Below, in pieces: positions 1 through 7,040 of a stretch of 32,416 nt of DNA. Under the pieces are notes generated by a model. It had not been told where the DNA came from and did not search any database. It saw only the letters and a list, made by a program, of their open reading frames with translations. Origin of the DNA: a virus; IMG/VR virus record IMGVR_UViG_3300020450_000059, positions 1 to 32,416 of that record. One strand, given 5' to 3'. The stretch's first letter is position 1. Each line of letters begins with the position of its first letter. Position numbers and translations under genes: made by a program.

Positions 1-32
1 AGTTAGTACAAACGATATGAAAAATAAAAGTC

Positions 33-488
33 TTATTTGAACGGATTAATCTTATCTATTACTGATTCTTCAGGCGTATTATTTTGCTTATCTACTTCTT
101 CTTGTGCGCCTTCGATTTGACTATTAGCATTTTCTAATGCTTGTTCTGATTTTTCGTAGTATGACTGATATGCGGCAATGATTGCTTTTTGCTGTTGTAA
201 GAGTTTCATTATATCACTTATATTCATTGCTAGTATTTCGTAGCCATCATCAGTCAAGCCAATTAACACAGGATCTTTTTTATCTTTTTTTAGTCTTTCC
301 CAAACTTCTTGAGCATTTTCTTCGTTAATAACTACCCATTCTAAGTCTTTTAATCGTAATTCATCTGCTGGTGGTAAAACTAATTTAGGTTTTTCAATTG
401 GCTTTGCACTTATTTCAATTTGTCTTGGTGTGCTTGAACAACCTGCTAATAATGTTAATCCTAAAATTGCTACTATTAATATTCTCAT
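33..488 (-). CDS. Lipoprotein, candidate o-spanin
   Basis: The 151-aa product opens with a short hydrophobic signal and a clear lipobox (LLAGC, Cys17), so it should be lipidated and outer-membrane anchored. The mature part is mostly charged and helical, with a long predicted coiled region near residues 95-135. Its ATG overlaps the stop of the upstream membrane/coiled-coil gene as ATGA, with AAGGAA just before it, so I prefer 488 over a TTG at 506. Position directly after endolysin and a membrane coiled-coil protein suggests the outer-membrane half of a spanin pair that disrupts the outer membrane at lysis. Lipoprotein status is strong; spanin role is inferred from context. It is longer than typical Rz1-type o-spanins and not proline-rich, so another lipoprotein function is possible. 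Confidence 0.7.
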   Translation of the reverse strand: MRILIVAILGLTLLAGCSSTPRQIEISAKPIEKPKLVLPPADELRLKDLEWVVINEENAQEVWERLKKDKKDPVLIGLTDDGYEILAMNISDIMKLLQQQKAIIAAYQSYYEKSEQALENANSQIEGAQEEVDKQNNTPEESVIDKINPFK

Positions 489-982
489 AAGTTTTTCCTT
501 TTCCAAGCATCGGATTGTATGTTAGGATCAAAGTTTGGATTTGCTGTGCGCCAACATTCATTGTTTATTTCACTTGGTTTTGTTGCACTCAGTTCTTTTT
601 CAGTTAATGCACTACCGCTGAATATTTCTAAACAACGCTGTGCATTTTTAGTTGCATTGTTTAAAACCTTTTCAGTTAAACTAGGCTTAGCAACTCCACT
701 TGCACCAATATCGTGTCTAGAAAGTCTATTTTCTAATGAACGATTTCTGTTGTTAATCTCAGTCCACTCTGCTTGTAGTATTGCGTTTTGTTTTTGCATG
801 GATTCGAAAGCCGCAGTTTGAGCCTTTAAGGCTTGTTCATTAGTTTCAACTGCTGATTCTAGTTTGGCATTATTTTGTGTAAGTATTTTTATTTTTTCTT
901 GCGTGTCGTTGTAGTACCAATAGGCACCTCCACCCATTGCACACATTAAAACAAACATTACCAATGCTAATTTAGCACCCAT
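485..982 (-). CDS. Membrane-anchored coiled-coil protein, candidate i-spanin
   Basis: The 165-aa protein has one N-terminal transmembrane segment (about residues 4-23), then a long heptad-rich coiled coil (about 28-90) rich in Gln, Asn, Glu and Ala, then a polar C-terminus with two cysteines. This is the architecture of Rz-like inner-membrane spanin subunits: type II membrane protein, periplasmic coiled coil. It begins 5 bases after the endolysin stop and ends in an ATGA overlap with the lipoprotein gene, so the three should be co-translated. The layout endolysin, i-spanin, o-spanin is the usual Gram-negative phage lysis order. I recognise the architecture, not a specific family. Confidence 0.65.
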   Translation of the reverse strand: MGAKLALVMFVLMCAMGGGAYWYYNDTQEKIKILTQNNAKLESAVETNEQALKAQTAAFESMQKQNAILQAEWTEINNRNRSLENRLSRHDIGASGVAKPSLTEKVLNNATKNAQRCLEIFSGSALTEKELSATKPSEINNECWRTANPNFDPNIQSDAWKRKNL

Positions 983-987
983 ACCGC

Positions 988-1836
988 CTACCCTAGTAAC
1001 TTTCCCAATGTTTTAGGACCAACAATTCCGTCCGCAACTAAACCATTTGAACTCTGCCATTCTTTTACAATTCTAGCAGTGCCTGGACCAAATATACCAT
1101 CAGCAGGAGAAATGTCAAGTTTTTCTTGTACTTCTGCTACTAACGGACCACGTGATCCTTGTTTAATTGTTTGATTGTAGTCTGTTTCTGGTTCTTCAAA
1201 ATCTCCACCTAGTACATCCATTGCATGTAAGTAGTGTTTCTTACGATCATCTAAACCAATAGTTCCACCATTGATACGTTTTGTTGCACCTAAAATATCC
1301 ATTGCATCACAGTACTTGTTAAGTCCGTTTGTATCCCAGAACCAACATGCAGAGTCTAACGCACCCTTCTTAGTGCGTACATATTCTACTGCTTCTTCTG
1401 CTGACATGTCCATTTCTTTTGCGAATTTTGTGTAGTTGTATCTACCGGTAAGTTGAAGAATGCCGCCACCACGGAATGTCCACCCGTCACCGGAATCTGT
1501 ATCACCGTTGTCCATTCTGTTTGCGTAAATAACGTTAGCAATTTTTTCAGGTTGTCTATGATATTCATTAGCGTCCCTTCCTGCTCTTCTAAAATATTTT
1601 GGAAATATAGTATTCAGTGCTTTGGCGCTATAATTTAAGTTTTCACTTAACACTCTAAAGCCGCCGGATTCGTGTCCACACTGAGCGATAAACATTGCTA
1701 CACGTTCTGCTGTATTAACTTCCCATAACGGAAGTATTTCTAGCATTGCATTATACCAATCTCGCCAGTCATCTCTATGGATTAACTCTTCAGCCATCCA
1801 TGGTTCAAAATTAAATTTAAAATGTTCTTTAGCCAT
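988..1836 (-). CDS. GH19-type endolysin with C-terminal peptidoglycan-binding domain
   Basis: The 282-aa protein is a glycoside hydrolase family 19 (chitinase-like) lysozyme. Catalytic Glu56 lies in the motif CGHESGGF (53-60), and the FRGGGILQLTGRYNY block (121-135) is the typical substrate-cleft signature. Residues about 225-282 form a peptidoglycan-binding domain type 1 with the repeated DGIFGPGT / DGIVGPKT pattern. It should cut the peptidoglycan glycan strands at lysis. I chose ATG 1836, which overlaps the stop of the upstream zinc-ribbon gene (ATGGCTAA) and has AAGGAA upstream; an in-frame GTG at 1866 would add ten lysine-rich residues with no clear ribosome site. There is no signal peptide, so a holin is expected, but none is adjacent. 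Confidence 0.9.
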   Translation of the reverse strand: MAKEHFKFNFEPWMAEELIHRDDWRDWYNAMLEILPLWEVNTAERVAMFIAQCGHESGGFRVLSENLNYSAKALNTIFPKYFRRAGRDANEYHRQPEKIANVIYANRMDNGDTDSGDGWTFRGGGILQLTGRYNYTKFAKEMDMSAEEAVEYVRTKKGALDSACWFWDTNGLNKYCDAMDILGATKRINGGTIGLDDRKKHYLHAMDVLGGDFEEPETDYNQTIKQGSRGPLVAEVQEKLDISPADGIFGPGTARIVKEWQSSNGLVADGIVGPKTLGKLLG

Positions 1837-1981
1837 TTTCTGTTTCCTTTGTTTGACACTTGTCACAAATGCAGTGTTTACACACTTCTACAGAGTATTC
1901 CCTACCATCGTAATCTTTGTCCTGACGATAGAAAGGTGTTCCACAATGTGAACTGTGACCGCAATTTTTGCAATAGTACAT
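1829..1981 (-). CDS. Small zinc-ribbon protein (50 aa)
   Basis: This short gene fills the gap between the endolysin and the 238-aa gene. The 50-aa translation contains CKNCGHSSHCG near the N-terminus and CKHCICDKC near residues 34-42, giving paired CxxC knuckles of a zinc ribbon. Its stop overlaps the endolysin ATG by 8 bases (ATGGCTAA), typical of real coupled phage genes. No strong ribosome site precedes the ATG; the upstream sequence CTAAATATCTAT resembles a degenerate late motif but lies too close to be convincing. The function is unknown; small zinc ribbons may bind nucleic acid or protein. The Cys pattern and overlap make chance unlikely. Confidence 0.7.
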   Translation of the reverse strand: MYYCKNCGHSSHCGTPFYRQDKDYDGREYSVEVCKHCICDKCQTKETENG

Positions 1982-1989
1982 ATAGATAT

Positions 1990-2706
1990 TTAGTAAAGGC
2001 GCTTTAAAACTAACGCAGAATCGGCGTTCTCAAACATTAATTTATCACCATATTTTGTGATATTATAATCACCCACATATTTGCATAGATATATAACTTC
2101 TGCAAAATCGTTTACGTTTATTTTTTCGTCAAGTCTATCTAAAACTTCTTCTTTTTTACCAAAGTCTTTGAATTCAAATACAAGTGGATCTGCATATGCT
2201 TTTTTAATACGTAATTTATCATCATGCATATCCAGTTCTTCTAAATAACTGTTGTTGAAAAAGTTTTTGTAATTTTCTAAATTACTTTCGTTAACTTTTT
2301 GTTCATATGCTCTAGCATCCTGCGGAATAATACTATCTAATACTGCTTTTTCTACAGGCTTGCTTCTAAAATTTTTGTAATAACGAAACTTGAATTTATC
2401 TAAATTTGCAAGTTTACCAATACCGTCCACAACTTCTAATATATTATCTGAAATATGTCTGTCACGTTCTAATTCAACAAACACTTTATATGTTCCATCA
2501 CTTTGTTCACCTGCTGTAGCATCAGCATCTAATACAAAAGGATATCCTTTTTCTATAAAGTTCATTAAATCATCTGCGGCATGTTTTTCTCTAACACTGA
2601 AACTTAAAGTAACAATATCAGCATCACTGCCCATTTTACTTTTAAAACTATCAATTTCAAAAATGTGATCAACGTTGTCTTTTAGATCACCTAAACGTAA
2701 TCCCAT
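1990..2706 (-). CDS. Conserved-type phage protein of unknown function (238 aa)
   Basis: The 238-aa soluble, charged protein has no motif I recognise. The N-terminal 110 residues look alpha/beta, and the C-terminus ends with a repeated DYNITKYGDKLMF-like beta section. No signal peptide or membrane segment is visible. Its ATG overlaps the upstream 176-aa gene stop as TAATG, so the two are translationally coupled and probably act together. They share a late-type promoter at 3263-3270, so a virion or assembly role is possible, but that is only inference from expression context. Confidence 0.75.
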   Translation of the reverse strand: MGLRLGDLKDNVDHIFEIDSFKSKMGSDADIVTLSFSVREKHAADDLMNFIEKGYPFVLDADATAGEQSDGTYKVFVELERDRHISDNILEVVDGIGKLANLDKFKFRYYKNFRSKPVEKAVLDSIIPQDARAYEQKVNESNLENYKNFFNNSYLEELDMHDDKLRIKKAYADPLVFEFKDFGKKEEVLDRLDEKINVNDFAEVIYLCKYVGDYNITKYGDKLMFENADSALVLKRLY

Positions 2707-3236
2707 TATACTGCTTCCTCTGGTGCTGGAGCCGCTGTTGCCGCTTCATCTGCTGGTTGCATTTCTTGCCCTGCTTGAGCACCTGCATCTACTGCTGGCT
2801 CTGTATTAAAGTTTTGCATTTCTTGTTGTCCACTATACATGTCAACAATTAATTTTTTTGGCATTTGGACTTTAACAACCCAAATAGGTTTACGGTCCAA
2901 TTTGCCCTTTTTTGTTCCCGGACGAATATCATCTGGTTTGCGTATTTTTCTTGGTACTGTAATAGAGTCTTTTTTGTAAAATACTTTACAGTCATAGTCA
3001 AGGAGTCTTTTGCCTCCCATAGGATCAGGCATTCTATCCCGTGGCCACATAAATGCACAAGTTACCCAGTGTCTTTCTATTTCAGGCCCTGCTAGTAATT
3101 CACCATCTTCCCAATTATCATAAACGTATATGTCTAATTCGTCTAATACACGTTCAAAATCCTTAAGAACTGCAAAGGCAGTATTACTTTCGTATATGCC
3201 TTCAACGTTTTTAACTAAGTCGTATACATCTTCCAT
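2706..3236 (-). CDS. Phage protein of unknown function with Ala/Pro/Glu-rich tail (176 aa)
   Basis: Residues 1-135 form a folded-looking alpha/beta region with several conserved-looking aromatics (WVTCAFMWPRDRMP) and a lysine-rich patch (KKDSITVPRKIRKP). Residues about 140-176 are low complexity, rich in Ala, Gln, Pro and Glu, and likely disordered. It is the first gene of a two-gene unit (TAATG overlap with the 238-aa gene) and follows a T4-late-like motif 26 bases before the start. I do not recognise the family. Late expression suggests a structural or assembly protein, without direct sequence proof. Confidence 0.75.
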   Translation of the reverse strand: MEDVYDLVKNVEGIYESNTAFAVLKDFERVLDELDIYVYDNWEDGELLAGPEIERHWVTCAFMWPRDRMPDPMGGKRLLDYDCKVFYKKDSITVPRKIRKPDDIRPGTKKGKLDRKPIWVVKVQMPKKLIVDMYSGQQEMQNFNTEPAVDAGAQAGQEMQPADEAATAAPAPEEAV

Positions 3237-3262
3237 TTACAAGTCTTCCATTCTTACTATGT

Positions 3263-3270
3263 TATTTATC
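3263..3270 (-). promoter_or_regulatory. T4-type late promoter (GATAAATA)
   Basis: On the minus strand this reads CGATAAATAACA, one mismatch from the T4 late consensus TATAAATA, 26 bases upstream of the 176-aa gene start. The same octamer class recurs before five other minus-strand genes in the window. Confidence 0.6.
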
Positions 3271-3326
3271 GTATTAAAATAGTTAAGTTATCTTATTGAT
3301 CACGCATTTTTAAGGTAAATACTTTT

Positions 3327-3357
3327 GTAGGGCAGTGCGTTCTACCGCAGACCCTAC
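3327..3357 (+). promoter_or_regulatory. Hairpin in the phoH 5' leader
   Basis: GTAGGG (3327-3332) pairs with CCCTAC (3352-3357), and inside it TGCG (3336-3339) pairs with CGCA (3346-3349) around a 6-base loop. No U-run follows, so a terminator is unlikely. It sits about 12 bases upstream of the phoH ribosome site and would be near the 5' end of the transcript if the weak promoter is used; it could tune stability or translation. Function is inferred. Confidence 0.45.
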
Positions 3358-3380
3358 TCCATATCCAATAGGAGGACTTA

Positions 3381-4103
3381 ATGGGAGCAAAAAGAAAAGC
3401 CGCAAGGCAAAAAACTTTCACCCACAGTAACGTGGTTGAACTTAATTCTTTTACAAAGAAAAAACAATCCGTAACAATACTACCCCGCAATAGAAACCAA
3501 GAACAATACGTGCTTAAACTGTTAGAGCCATCGAAAGACATAGTCTTTGGCATCGGCCCGGCAGGAACAGGTAAAACTCTGTTGGCAGTACAGGTAGCGG
3601 TTAAGTTATTCAAAGAAGGTAGAGTTGACAAGATAATTGTTACCAGACCAGCAGTGTCTGTTGATGAAGATCTTGGTCATTTACCAGGTACGCTAGAACA
3701 AAAAATGGCGCCATGGACTAGACCTATTTTTGATGTGTTACGTGAATATTTTAATGCTCGCGAAATAGAAGGCATGATAGAAGAAGGTATTATTGAAATA
3801 GCACCTTTGGCTTATATGCGTGGCAGAACCTTTAAACATAGTTTTATACTTGCAGATGAAATGCAAAACGCAACACCAAACCAGATGAAGATGTTATTAA
3901 CACGTTTAGGACAAGGCTCAATGATGGCAGTAACAGGCGATCTACATCAGGCTGATCGTATACGTGATAACGGATTAATTAATTTTACACAATTACTACG
4001 AAACAGCGATACGTCACACCTGGACATAGTCCAATTTGCAAAGGGAGATATAGAAAGACATGACGCAGTCAAAGAAGTTCTCGAGGTATATGGGGACGGA
4101 TAA
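3381..4103 (+). CDS. phoH: PhoH-like P-loop ATPase
   Basis: The 240-aa protein is a PhoH-family ATPase. Walker A is GPAGTGKT at residues 59-66; Walker B with the catalytic acid is FILADEMQNA (155-164); the downstream TGDLHQAD (185-192) is also typical of the family. It lacks the extra PIN domain found in PhoH2-type proteins. PhoH is one of the commonest genes of marine phages; its biochemical role in infection is unsettled (ATP-binding, proposed links to RNA or phosphate stress). The N-terminal 30 residues are basic. It is the only large gene on the plus strand, has its own AGGAGG site, and ends at a terminator shared with the opposing thyX, so it is a monocistronic unit. Confidence 0.93.
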   Translation: MGAKRKAARQKTFTHSNVVELNSFTKKKQSVTILPRNRNQEQYVLKLLEPSKDIVFGIGPAGTGKTLLAVQVAVKLFKEGRVDKIIVTRPAVSVDEDLGHLPGTLEQKMAPWTRPIFDVLREYFNAREIEGMIEEGIIEIAPLAYMRGRTFKHSFILADEMQNATPNQMKMLLTRLGQGSMMAVTGDLHQADRIRDNGLINFTQLLRNSDTSHLDIVQFAKGDIERHDAVKEVLEVYGDG

Positions 4104-4114
4104 AGATTAAAACG

Positions 4115-4135
4115 AAGGGGGCTCTAAGCCCCTTT
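4115..4135. terminator. Bidirectional terminator between phoH and thyX
   Basis: AAGGGGGCT (4115-4123) and AGCCCCTTT (4127-4135) form a 9-bp stem (one G-U pair) with a 3-base loop. The loop is the thyX stop codon (TAG on the minus strand), so the terminator is built into the end of thyX. On the minus strand it is followed by CTTCGTTTT. It closes both convergent units. Confidence 0.8.
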
Positions 4136-4810
4136 CAAACTTTCAACTAACGGAAACACTTCAGAAATAACTTTAGCACAGGCGTGTGCAACTTCCATAT
4201 GTTCTTTCTGTGTGCCATTTGCACTACGTAATTCAATGTAGTGTACCCAACTACGTATTGTACCGTTCATATATAATCTAGTTTTGGTAAGGCCTTCTGG
4301 TAATACTTTACGTGCTACCTCTTTAGCAATACCATTGTTAATTGCCCAATCATATGCTTTACCGGCAGTATAGATTACATCTTGTTGTTTTTCTTCCCAA
4401 CCAACAATAAGTTCAGCCATGCCTGGTTCAGACATATCAATTTCGATAGAGTTTTGTCTATTTTTATTGTCTTGCAAACGTGCTTCGCTTGTAATAAAGT
4501 ATTCTCCCATTTCGCCTGGTTCTGCATATCTTTGACTAAATTCTTGGAATGCAAAACTTCTATGTCTAACAATCTGATGTGCAATGTCACGAGTAGTTTC
4601 AATTTCAATTACTGCGTTTACCATTTCTAAAGGAGACCAATGTGCATGTTTTATTAAGTACTTGATTAAACGTTCACTTGTTTCTGTGTTAATTTGAGCG
4701 GCAGGGTTTGATACCTTTGCACAAAACGCAATTAGTTCTTGTAAATCTGTTAAACCTTCTGATTCAAACTCTGGTGTTGCTTTGCTATAACTTACTAGTC
4801 TAGCGGCCAT
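4124..4810 (-). CDS. thyX: Flavin-dependent thymidylate synthase ThyX
   Basis: The 228-aa protein carries the ThyX signature RHRx7S at residues 82-92 (RHRSFAFQEFS) followed by QRYAE, which bind dUMP and FAD. The enzyme converts dUMP to dTMP using methylene-tetrahydrofolate as carbon donor and reduced FAD, with NADPH as usual reductant. The length matches the family, and both the N-terminal substrate region and the C-terminal GTxRSWxHYxxLR motif (NGTIRSWVHYIELR) are present, so it should be active. It is last in the operon that starts at the 7012-7040 promoter, overlaps the 60-aa gene by 16 bases, and its stop lies inside the terminator hairpin. Role: dTMP supply for phage DNA synthesis. Confidence 0.95.
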   Translation of the reverse strand: MAARLVSYSKATPEFESEGLTDLQELIAFCAKVSNPAAQINTETSERLIKYLIKHAHWSPLEMVNAVIEIETTRDIAHQIVRHRSFAFQEFSQRYAEPGEMGEYFITSEARLQDNKNRQNSIEIDMSEPGMAELIVGWEEKQQDVIYTAGKAYDWAINNGIAKEVARKVLPEGLTKTRLYMNGTIRSWVHYIELRSANGTQKEHMEVAHACAKVISEVFPLVESLKGA

Positions 4811-4977
4811 GGTGCTTCTCCTTTTAATTCCTGTATACGTCTACGTAAAAAGCCTATTGTTGTATGTATATGTCCTGTATCGTGTGGTTGCAATAATGTT
4901 TTATAGTATTCAACTTCTTCTTCAAGAACACTTATACGTACAATATCATTTAGTAATTTTTTATTCTTAGTCGCCAT
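4795..4977 (-). CDS. Small helical protein of unknown function (60 aa)
   Basis: The 60-aa product is mostly helical with two coiled stretches (about residues 14-28 and 43-53) around a central [11 protein letters not shown] segment containing three histidines. I chose ATG 4977, which overlaps the ferredoxin stop and has GGAG upstream; a longer start at 5007 would lie further inside fdxA. It overlaps thyX by 16 bases, so it is translated between FdxA and ThyX. The family is not one I can name, but the compact conserved-looking core suggests a real gene rather than filler. It could be an adaptor for either neighbour; that is speculation. Confidence 0.7.
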   Translation of the reverse strand: MATKNKKLLNDIVRISVLEEEVEYYKTLLQPHDTGHIHTTIGFLRRRIQELKGEAPWPLD

Positions 4978-5329
4978 TTCCTGGTTTCTCCGAAAAATGG
5001 TTTTCATATTTGTCTTTTACTCCATTCATTTTTTCTGCCTCTTCTGCTGAAGGTTTGTCATCATGTATTGCTGTGACTACAGGCCAATCCATTTCTTGTG
5101 AATATTTTGTATTAATATTCATCCATTTAGCAAGTTCACTGCCTGCAAGTGCATTATCAGAAACAATAGCATCGGCTGGACATTCAGGTTCACATACTCC
5201 GCAGTCTATACACTCGTCTGGATTTATAACAAGCATATTTTCGCCTTCATAAAAGCAGTCAACAGGGCATACCTCAACGCAATCCATATGTTTGCATTTG
5301 ATGCAGTTGTCAACTACTAAGTATGTCAT
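4967..5329 (-). CDS. fdxA: 7Fe ferredoxin (FdxA type)
   Basis: The 120-aa protein matches the Azotobacter FdI/alphaproteobacterial FdxA pattern: cysteines at 9, 12, 17, 21, 25, 40, 43, 46 and 50 correspond one for one to FdI Cys8, 11, 16, 20, 24, 39, 42, 45 and 49. This predicts one [3Fe-4S] cluster (Cys9, 17, 50) and one [4Fe-4S] cluster (Cys21, 40, 43, 46). It carries low-potential electrons. The start at 5329 is one base after the oxygenase stop (TGATATG); an upstream TTG at 5347 is less likely. The C-terminal extension (about 60-120) is also FdxA-like, so the gene is complete. Its electron acceptor is unknown; neighbours include a 2OG oxygenase and ThyX. Likely acquired from a host-like alphaproteobacterium. 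Confidence 0.92.
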   Translation of the reverse strand: MTYLVVDNCIKCKHMDCVEVCPVDCFYEGENMLVINPDECIDCGVCEPECPADAIVSDNALAGSELAKWMNINTKYSQEMDWPVVTAIHDDKPSAEEAEKMNGVKDKYENHFSEKPGNGD

Positions 5330-5330
5330 A

Positions 5331-5915
5331 TCATTTTGGAGCCTCAAACAGCCAAGTTGTAATTATATATTTATTAATCACTCCAATAGGAGGATTACCC
5401 CTATGTGTATGTGTCCAATCTGCAGGAAAAATTAACAGTCTACCTTCTTTTGGTTCCATACGTTTATTTTGATATAAAAATTCTGTTTCGCCTGCGTTAG
5501 GAATATCATTTAAATATAATTGGCAAACTAATTTACGCTTTGCTCCTTCTGCTAAGCCTTCATAATGCCAACTATGAAATCCACCGCCTGGTTTTATTCT
5601 TTTCATTTTCAGTTCTTCACCGGCTAATTGTATTAGTCCAAGAATGCTAAACTTCTTTGTATATAACGGAATAACTTTTTCCCATAATATTTTAAAGAAA
5701 TATTCAGCATAATATTTGTTTACATGTTGTATATTTTGAGGATCAAGAAATAAAAGCGAATCTTGATCTACACTATGACGCATTTCGTTTGATTCTTGTA
5801 CTAATGGTAAGTCTTTACTTGCCTCAAAAAATTTAATTAATTCTTTAATATATCCTTTATCAAAAGCATTATCATAGATACCTATGAATCCATCATATTC
5901 TTCTTTAATTTCCAT
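5331..5915 (-). CDS. 2OG-Fe(II) oxygenase, prolyl-hydroxylase-like
   Basis: The 194-aa protein has the double-stranded beta-helix signatures of the 2-oxoglutarate/Fe(II) dioxygenases. The proximal iron motif is HxE (WHYE, His117 and Glu119) instead of the commoner HxD, as seen in many phage members. The distal His is His169 or His171 in THTHRGNPP, and KYIITTW (182-188) supplies the Lys that likely binds 2-oxoglutarate. These enzymes couple 2-oxoglutarate decarboxylation to hydroxylation of a protein or nucleic acid; the substrate here is unknown. The start overlaps the gp44 stop (TAATG) and the stop is followed at once by fdxA, so it is in the early operon. Full length for a stand-alone phage family member. 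Confidence 0.82.
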   Translation of the reverse strand: MEIKEEYDGFIGIYDNAFDKGYIKELIKFFEASKDLPLVQESNEMRHSVDQDSLLFLDPQNIQHVNKYYAEYFFKILWEKVIPLYTKKFSILGLIQLAGEELKMKRIKPGGGFHSWHYEGLAEGAKRKLVCQLYLNDIPNAGETEFLYQNKRMEPKEGRLLIFPADWTHTHRGNPPIGVINKYIITTWLFEAPK

Positions 5916-6829
5916 TACAATCTCGCTAGTCGAATAAGTGTTGCTGATAAATTAATCTCTGGATCACTTACAAGTGTGTGATCTACTAACCCTTGTTTAA
6001 TTGTTAATACTGCTTGATCTTGTTTTTCTTCATCTCCAAATAATTCAATGTTGTCATAAAGCCAACGATATACATCTTCCATTTCTTCCGGACGTATTGT
6101 ACCACATAGCATTTTACGTGCTTCTGTAATTTTTCCTGCTTTAAATAATTCAACCATATCAAGTTTCCAATCGCTTTCGCCAGTGTCACCTTCATTAGGT
6201 TTATTAAGCACTCCATCTTGTGAATTCATTTGTACTGTATTAATACATTTACGCAAGTCTGGATATGTTGCTTTTACATATGTGTCAAGTGTATCTAAGT
6301 CTGGAGTAACACCTTCTGTGATAAGAATCTCTGCGACTCTTGCAGTAAACTCTGTTTGATCTATTTTAGCAATATGAAAACCTTGACAACGACTGTGTAG
6401 TGCTGGAATAATTCTGTTCGGATAGTTACAAGTAAGAATAAAACGTGCAGTAGTATGATACTCTTCCATTACACCACGCAATGCCGCTTGTGCGTTTGGC
6501 GATAGATAATCAGCCTCATCAAGTAATACAACTTTAAAATCTCCAAAAGGTATCATTTGTACAAAGTTAACAATCTTATCTCTAACATCATCAACACTAT
6601 TTGTACGACTAGCATTAATCTCTAATATATCTAAATCATTTATTTCGAGTTCGTTAAATAAAAGTTTTGCAAGTGTTGTTTTACCAATACCAGCATTTCC
6701 GCTAAACAATAAATGCGGAATAGTTTTATCTTTAATCCAAGTTTTTACTTGATTACGTTGTGCCTCATCTCTAAACACATAACCGTCAACAGTTTTTGGT
6801 CGATATTTCTCTACCCATAGTTCCTTCAT
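5915..6829 (-). CDS. 44: Sliding-clamp loader ATPase subunit (T4 gp44-like)
   Basis: The 304-aa AAA+ ATPase opens with LWVEKYRPK, the classic RFC/gp44 start. Walker A is GNAGIGKT (44-51), Walker B is LLDEAD (102-107), and the arginine-finger motif is SRC (146-148). Together with a gp62-type partner (not in this window) it would load the gp45 clamp at primer ends for phage DNA replication. The C-terminal region (about 220-304) fits the RFC collar domain. The length is close to T4 gp44 (319 aa). Its ATG overlaps the upstream small membrane gene as ATGA-type, and it is the second gene behind the sigma-70-like promoter at 7012-7040. Confidence 0.93.
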   Translation of the reverse strand: MKELWVEKYRPKTVDGYVFRDEAQRNQVKTWIKDKTIPHLLFSGNAGIGKTTLAKLLFNELEINDLDILEINASRTNSVDDVRDKIVNFVQMIPFGDFKVVLLDEADYLSPNAQAALRGVMEEYHTTARFILTCNYPNRIIPALHSRCQGFHIAKIDQTEFTARVAEILITEGVTPDLDTLDTYVKATYPDLRKCINTVQMNSQDGVLNKPNEGDTGESDWKLDMVELFKAGKITEARKMLCGTIRPEEMEDVYRWLYDNIELFGDEEKQDQAVLTIKQGLVDHTLVSDPEINLSATLIRLARL

Positions 6830-6990
6830 TTCTTTTTATTCTCCATACCCATGCCTACTAAAATCAAGAAGATATACAATATGGGCCATGCCCATCCTGT
6901 TAAGTAATTTGTAATATGAAGGATCATAAGTGCAATGCCTGCCGCACCGGCTGTGCCGATTCCAGTATTCTTTTGTTCAGGTAATTTCAT
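6826..6990 (-). CDS. Small membrane protein (54 aa)
   Basis: This gene was read from the gap before gp44. The 54-aa translation has a polar N-terminus (MKLPEQKNTG), two hydrophobic stretches (about 11-26 and 32-48) and a lysine-rich end (ENKKK), so it should be a membrane hairpin with both ends on one side or a single long helix. AGGAG lies 7 bases before the ATG, and the stop overlaps the gp44 ATG by 3 bases (ATGA), which makes it convincing. It is the first gene behind the strong sigma-70-like promoter. Size and topology resemble small holins, but its early, replication-linked position argues against a lysis role. Function unknown. Confidence 0.7.
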   Translation of the reverse strand: MKLPEQKNTGIGTAGAAGIALMILHITNYLTGWAWPILYIFLILVGMGMENKKK

Positions 6991-7011
6991 GTTATACTCC
7001 TATATTGTGTT

Positions 7012-7040
7012 ATTATATAAGAAAACTGCAAAGAAGTCAA
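7012..7040 (-). promoter_or_regulatory. Sigma-70-type promoter for the gp44-thyX operon
   Basis: On the minus strand, TTGACT (7040-7035) is followed by exactly 17 bases and TATAAT (7017-7012): 11 of 12 consensus positions with ideal spacing. The start would fall about 22 to 15 bases before the ATG at 6990, with AGGAG in between. It fits use of unmodified host polymerase, i.e. early expression. The -35 element overlaps the stop of the upstream 50-aa gene. Confidence 0.8.

Larger units (their letters stand above)
3237..3380. other. Divergent intergenic region with phoH leader
   Basis: This 144-base region separates the minus-strand 176-aa gene from plus-strand phoH. It holds the minus-strand late motif (3263-3270), a weak plus-strand promoter candidate (TTGATC at 3296, 16-base spacer, AATACT at 3318), and a plus-strand GTAAATA motif at 3315-3321. 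An imperfect hairpin (3327-3357) follows, then a strong AGGAGG ribosome site just before the phoH ATG. The plus-strand promoter is a weak call. Confidence 0.5.

Noticed and set aside
1987-1993. CTAAATA motif as a late promoter for the zinc-ribbon gene
   Set aside because: It is only 6 bases before the ATG, leaving no room for a start site and leader, and differs from the GATAAATA/AATAAATA form.
3327-3357. Possible tRNA in the phoH leader
   Set aside because: The hairpin is short, with no T-arm (GGTTCGA-type) sequence or cloverleaf; it is better seen as a leader hairpin.
3293-3631. 112-aa minus-strand frame over phoH and its leader
   Set aside because: Antisense to the Walker A region of phoH, no ribosome site, and a Ser/Thr/Cys-rich random-like translation.
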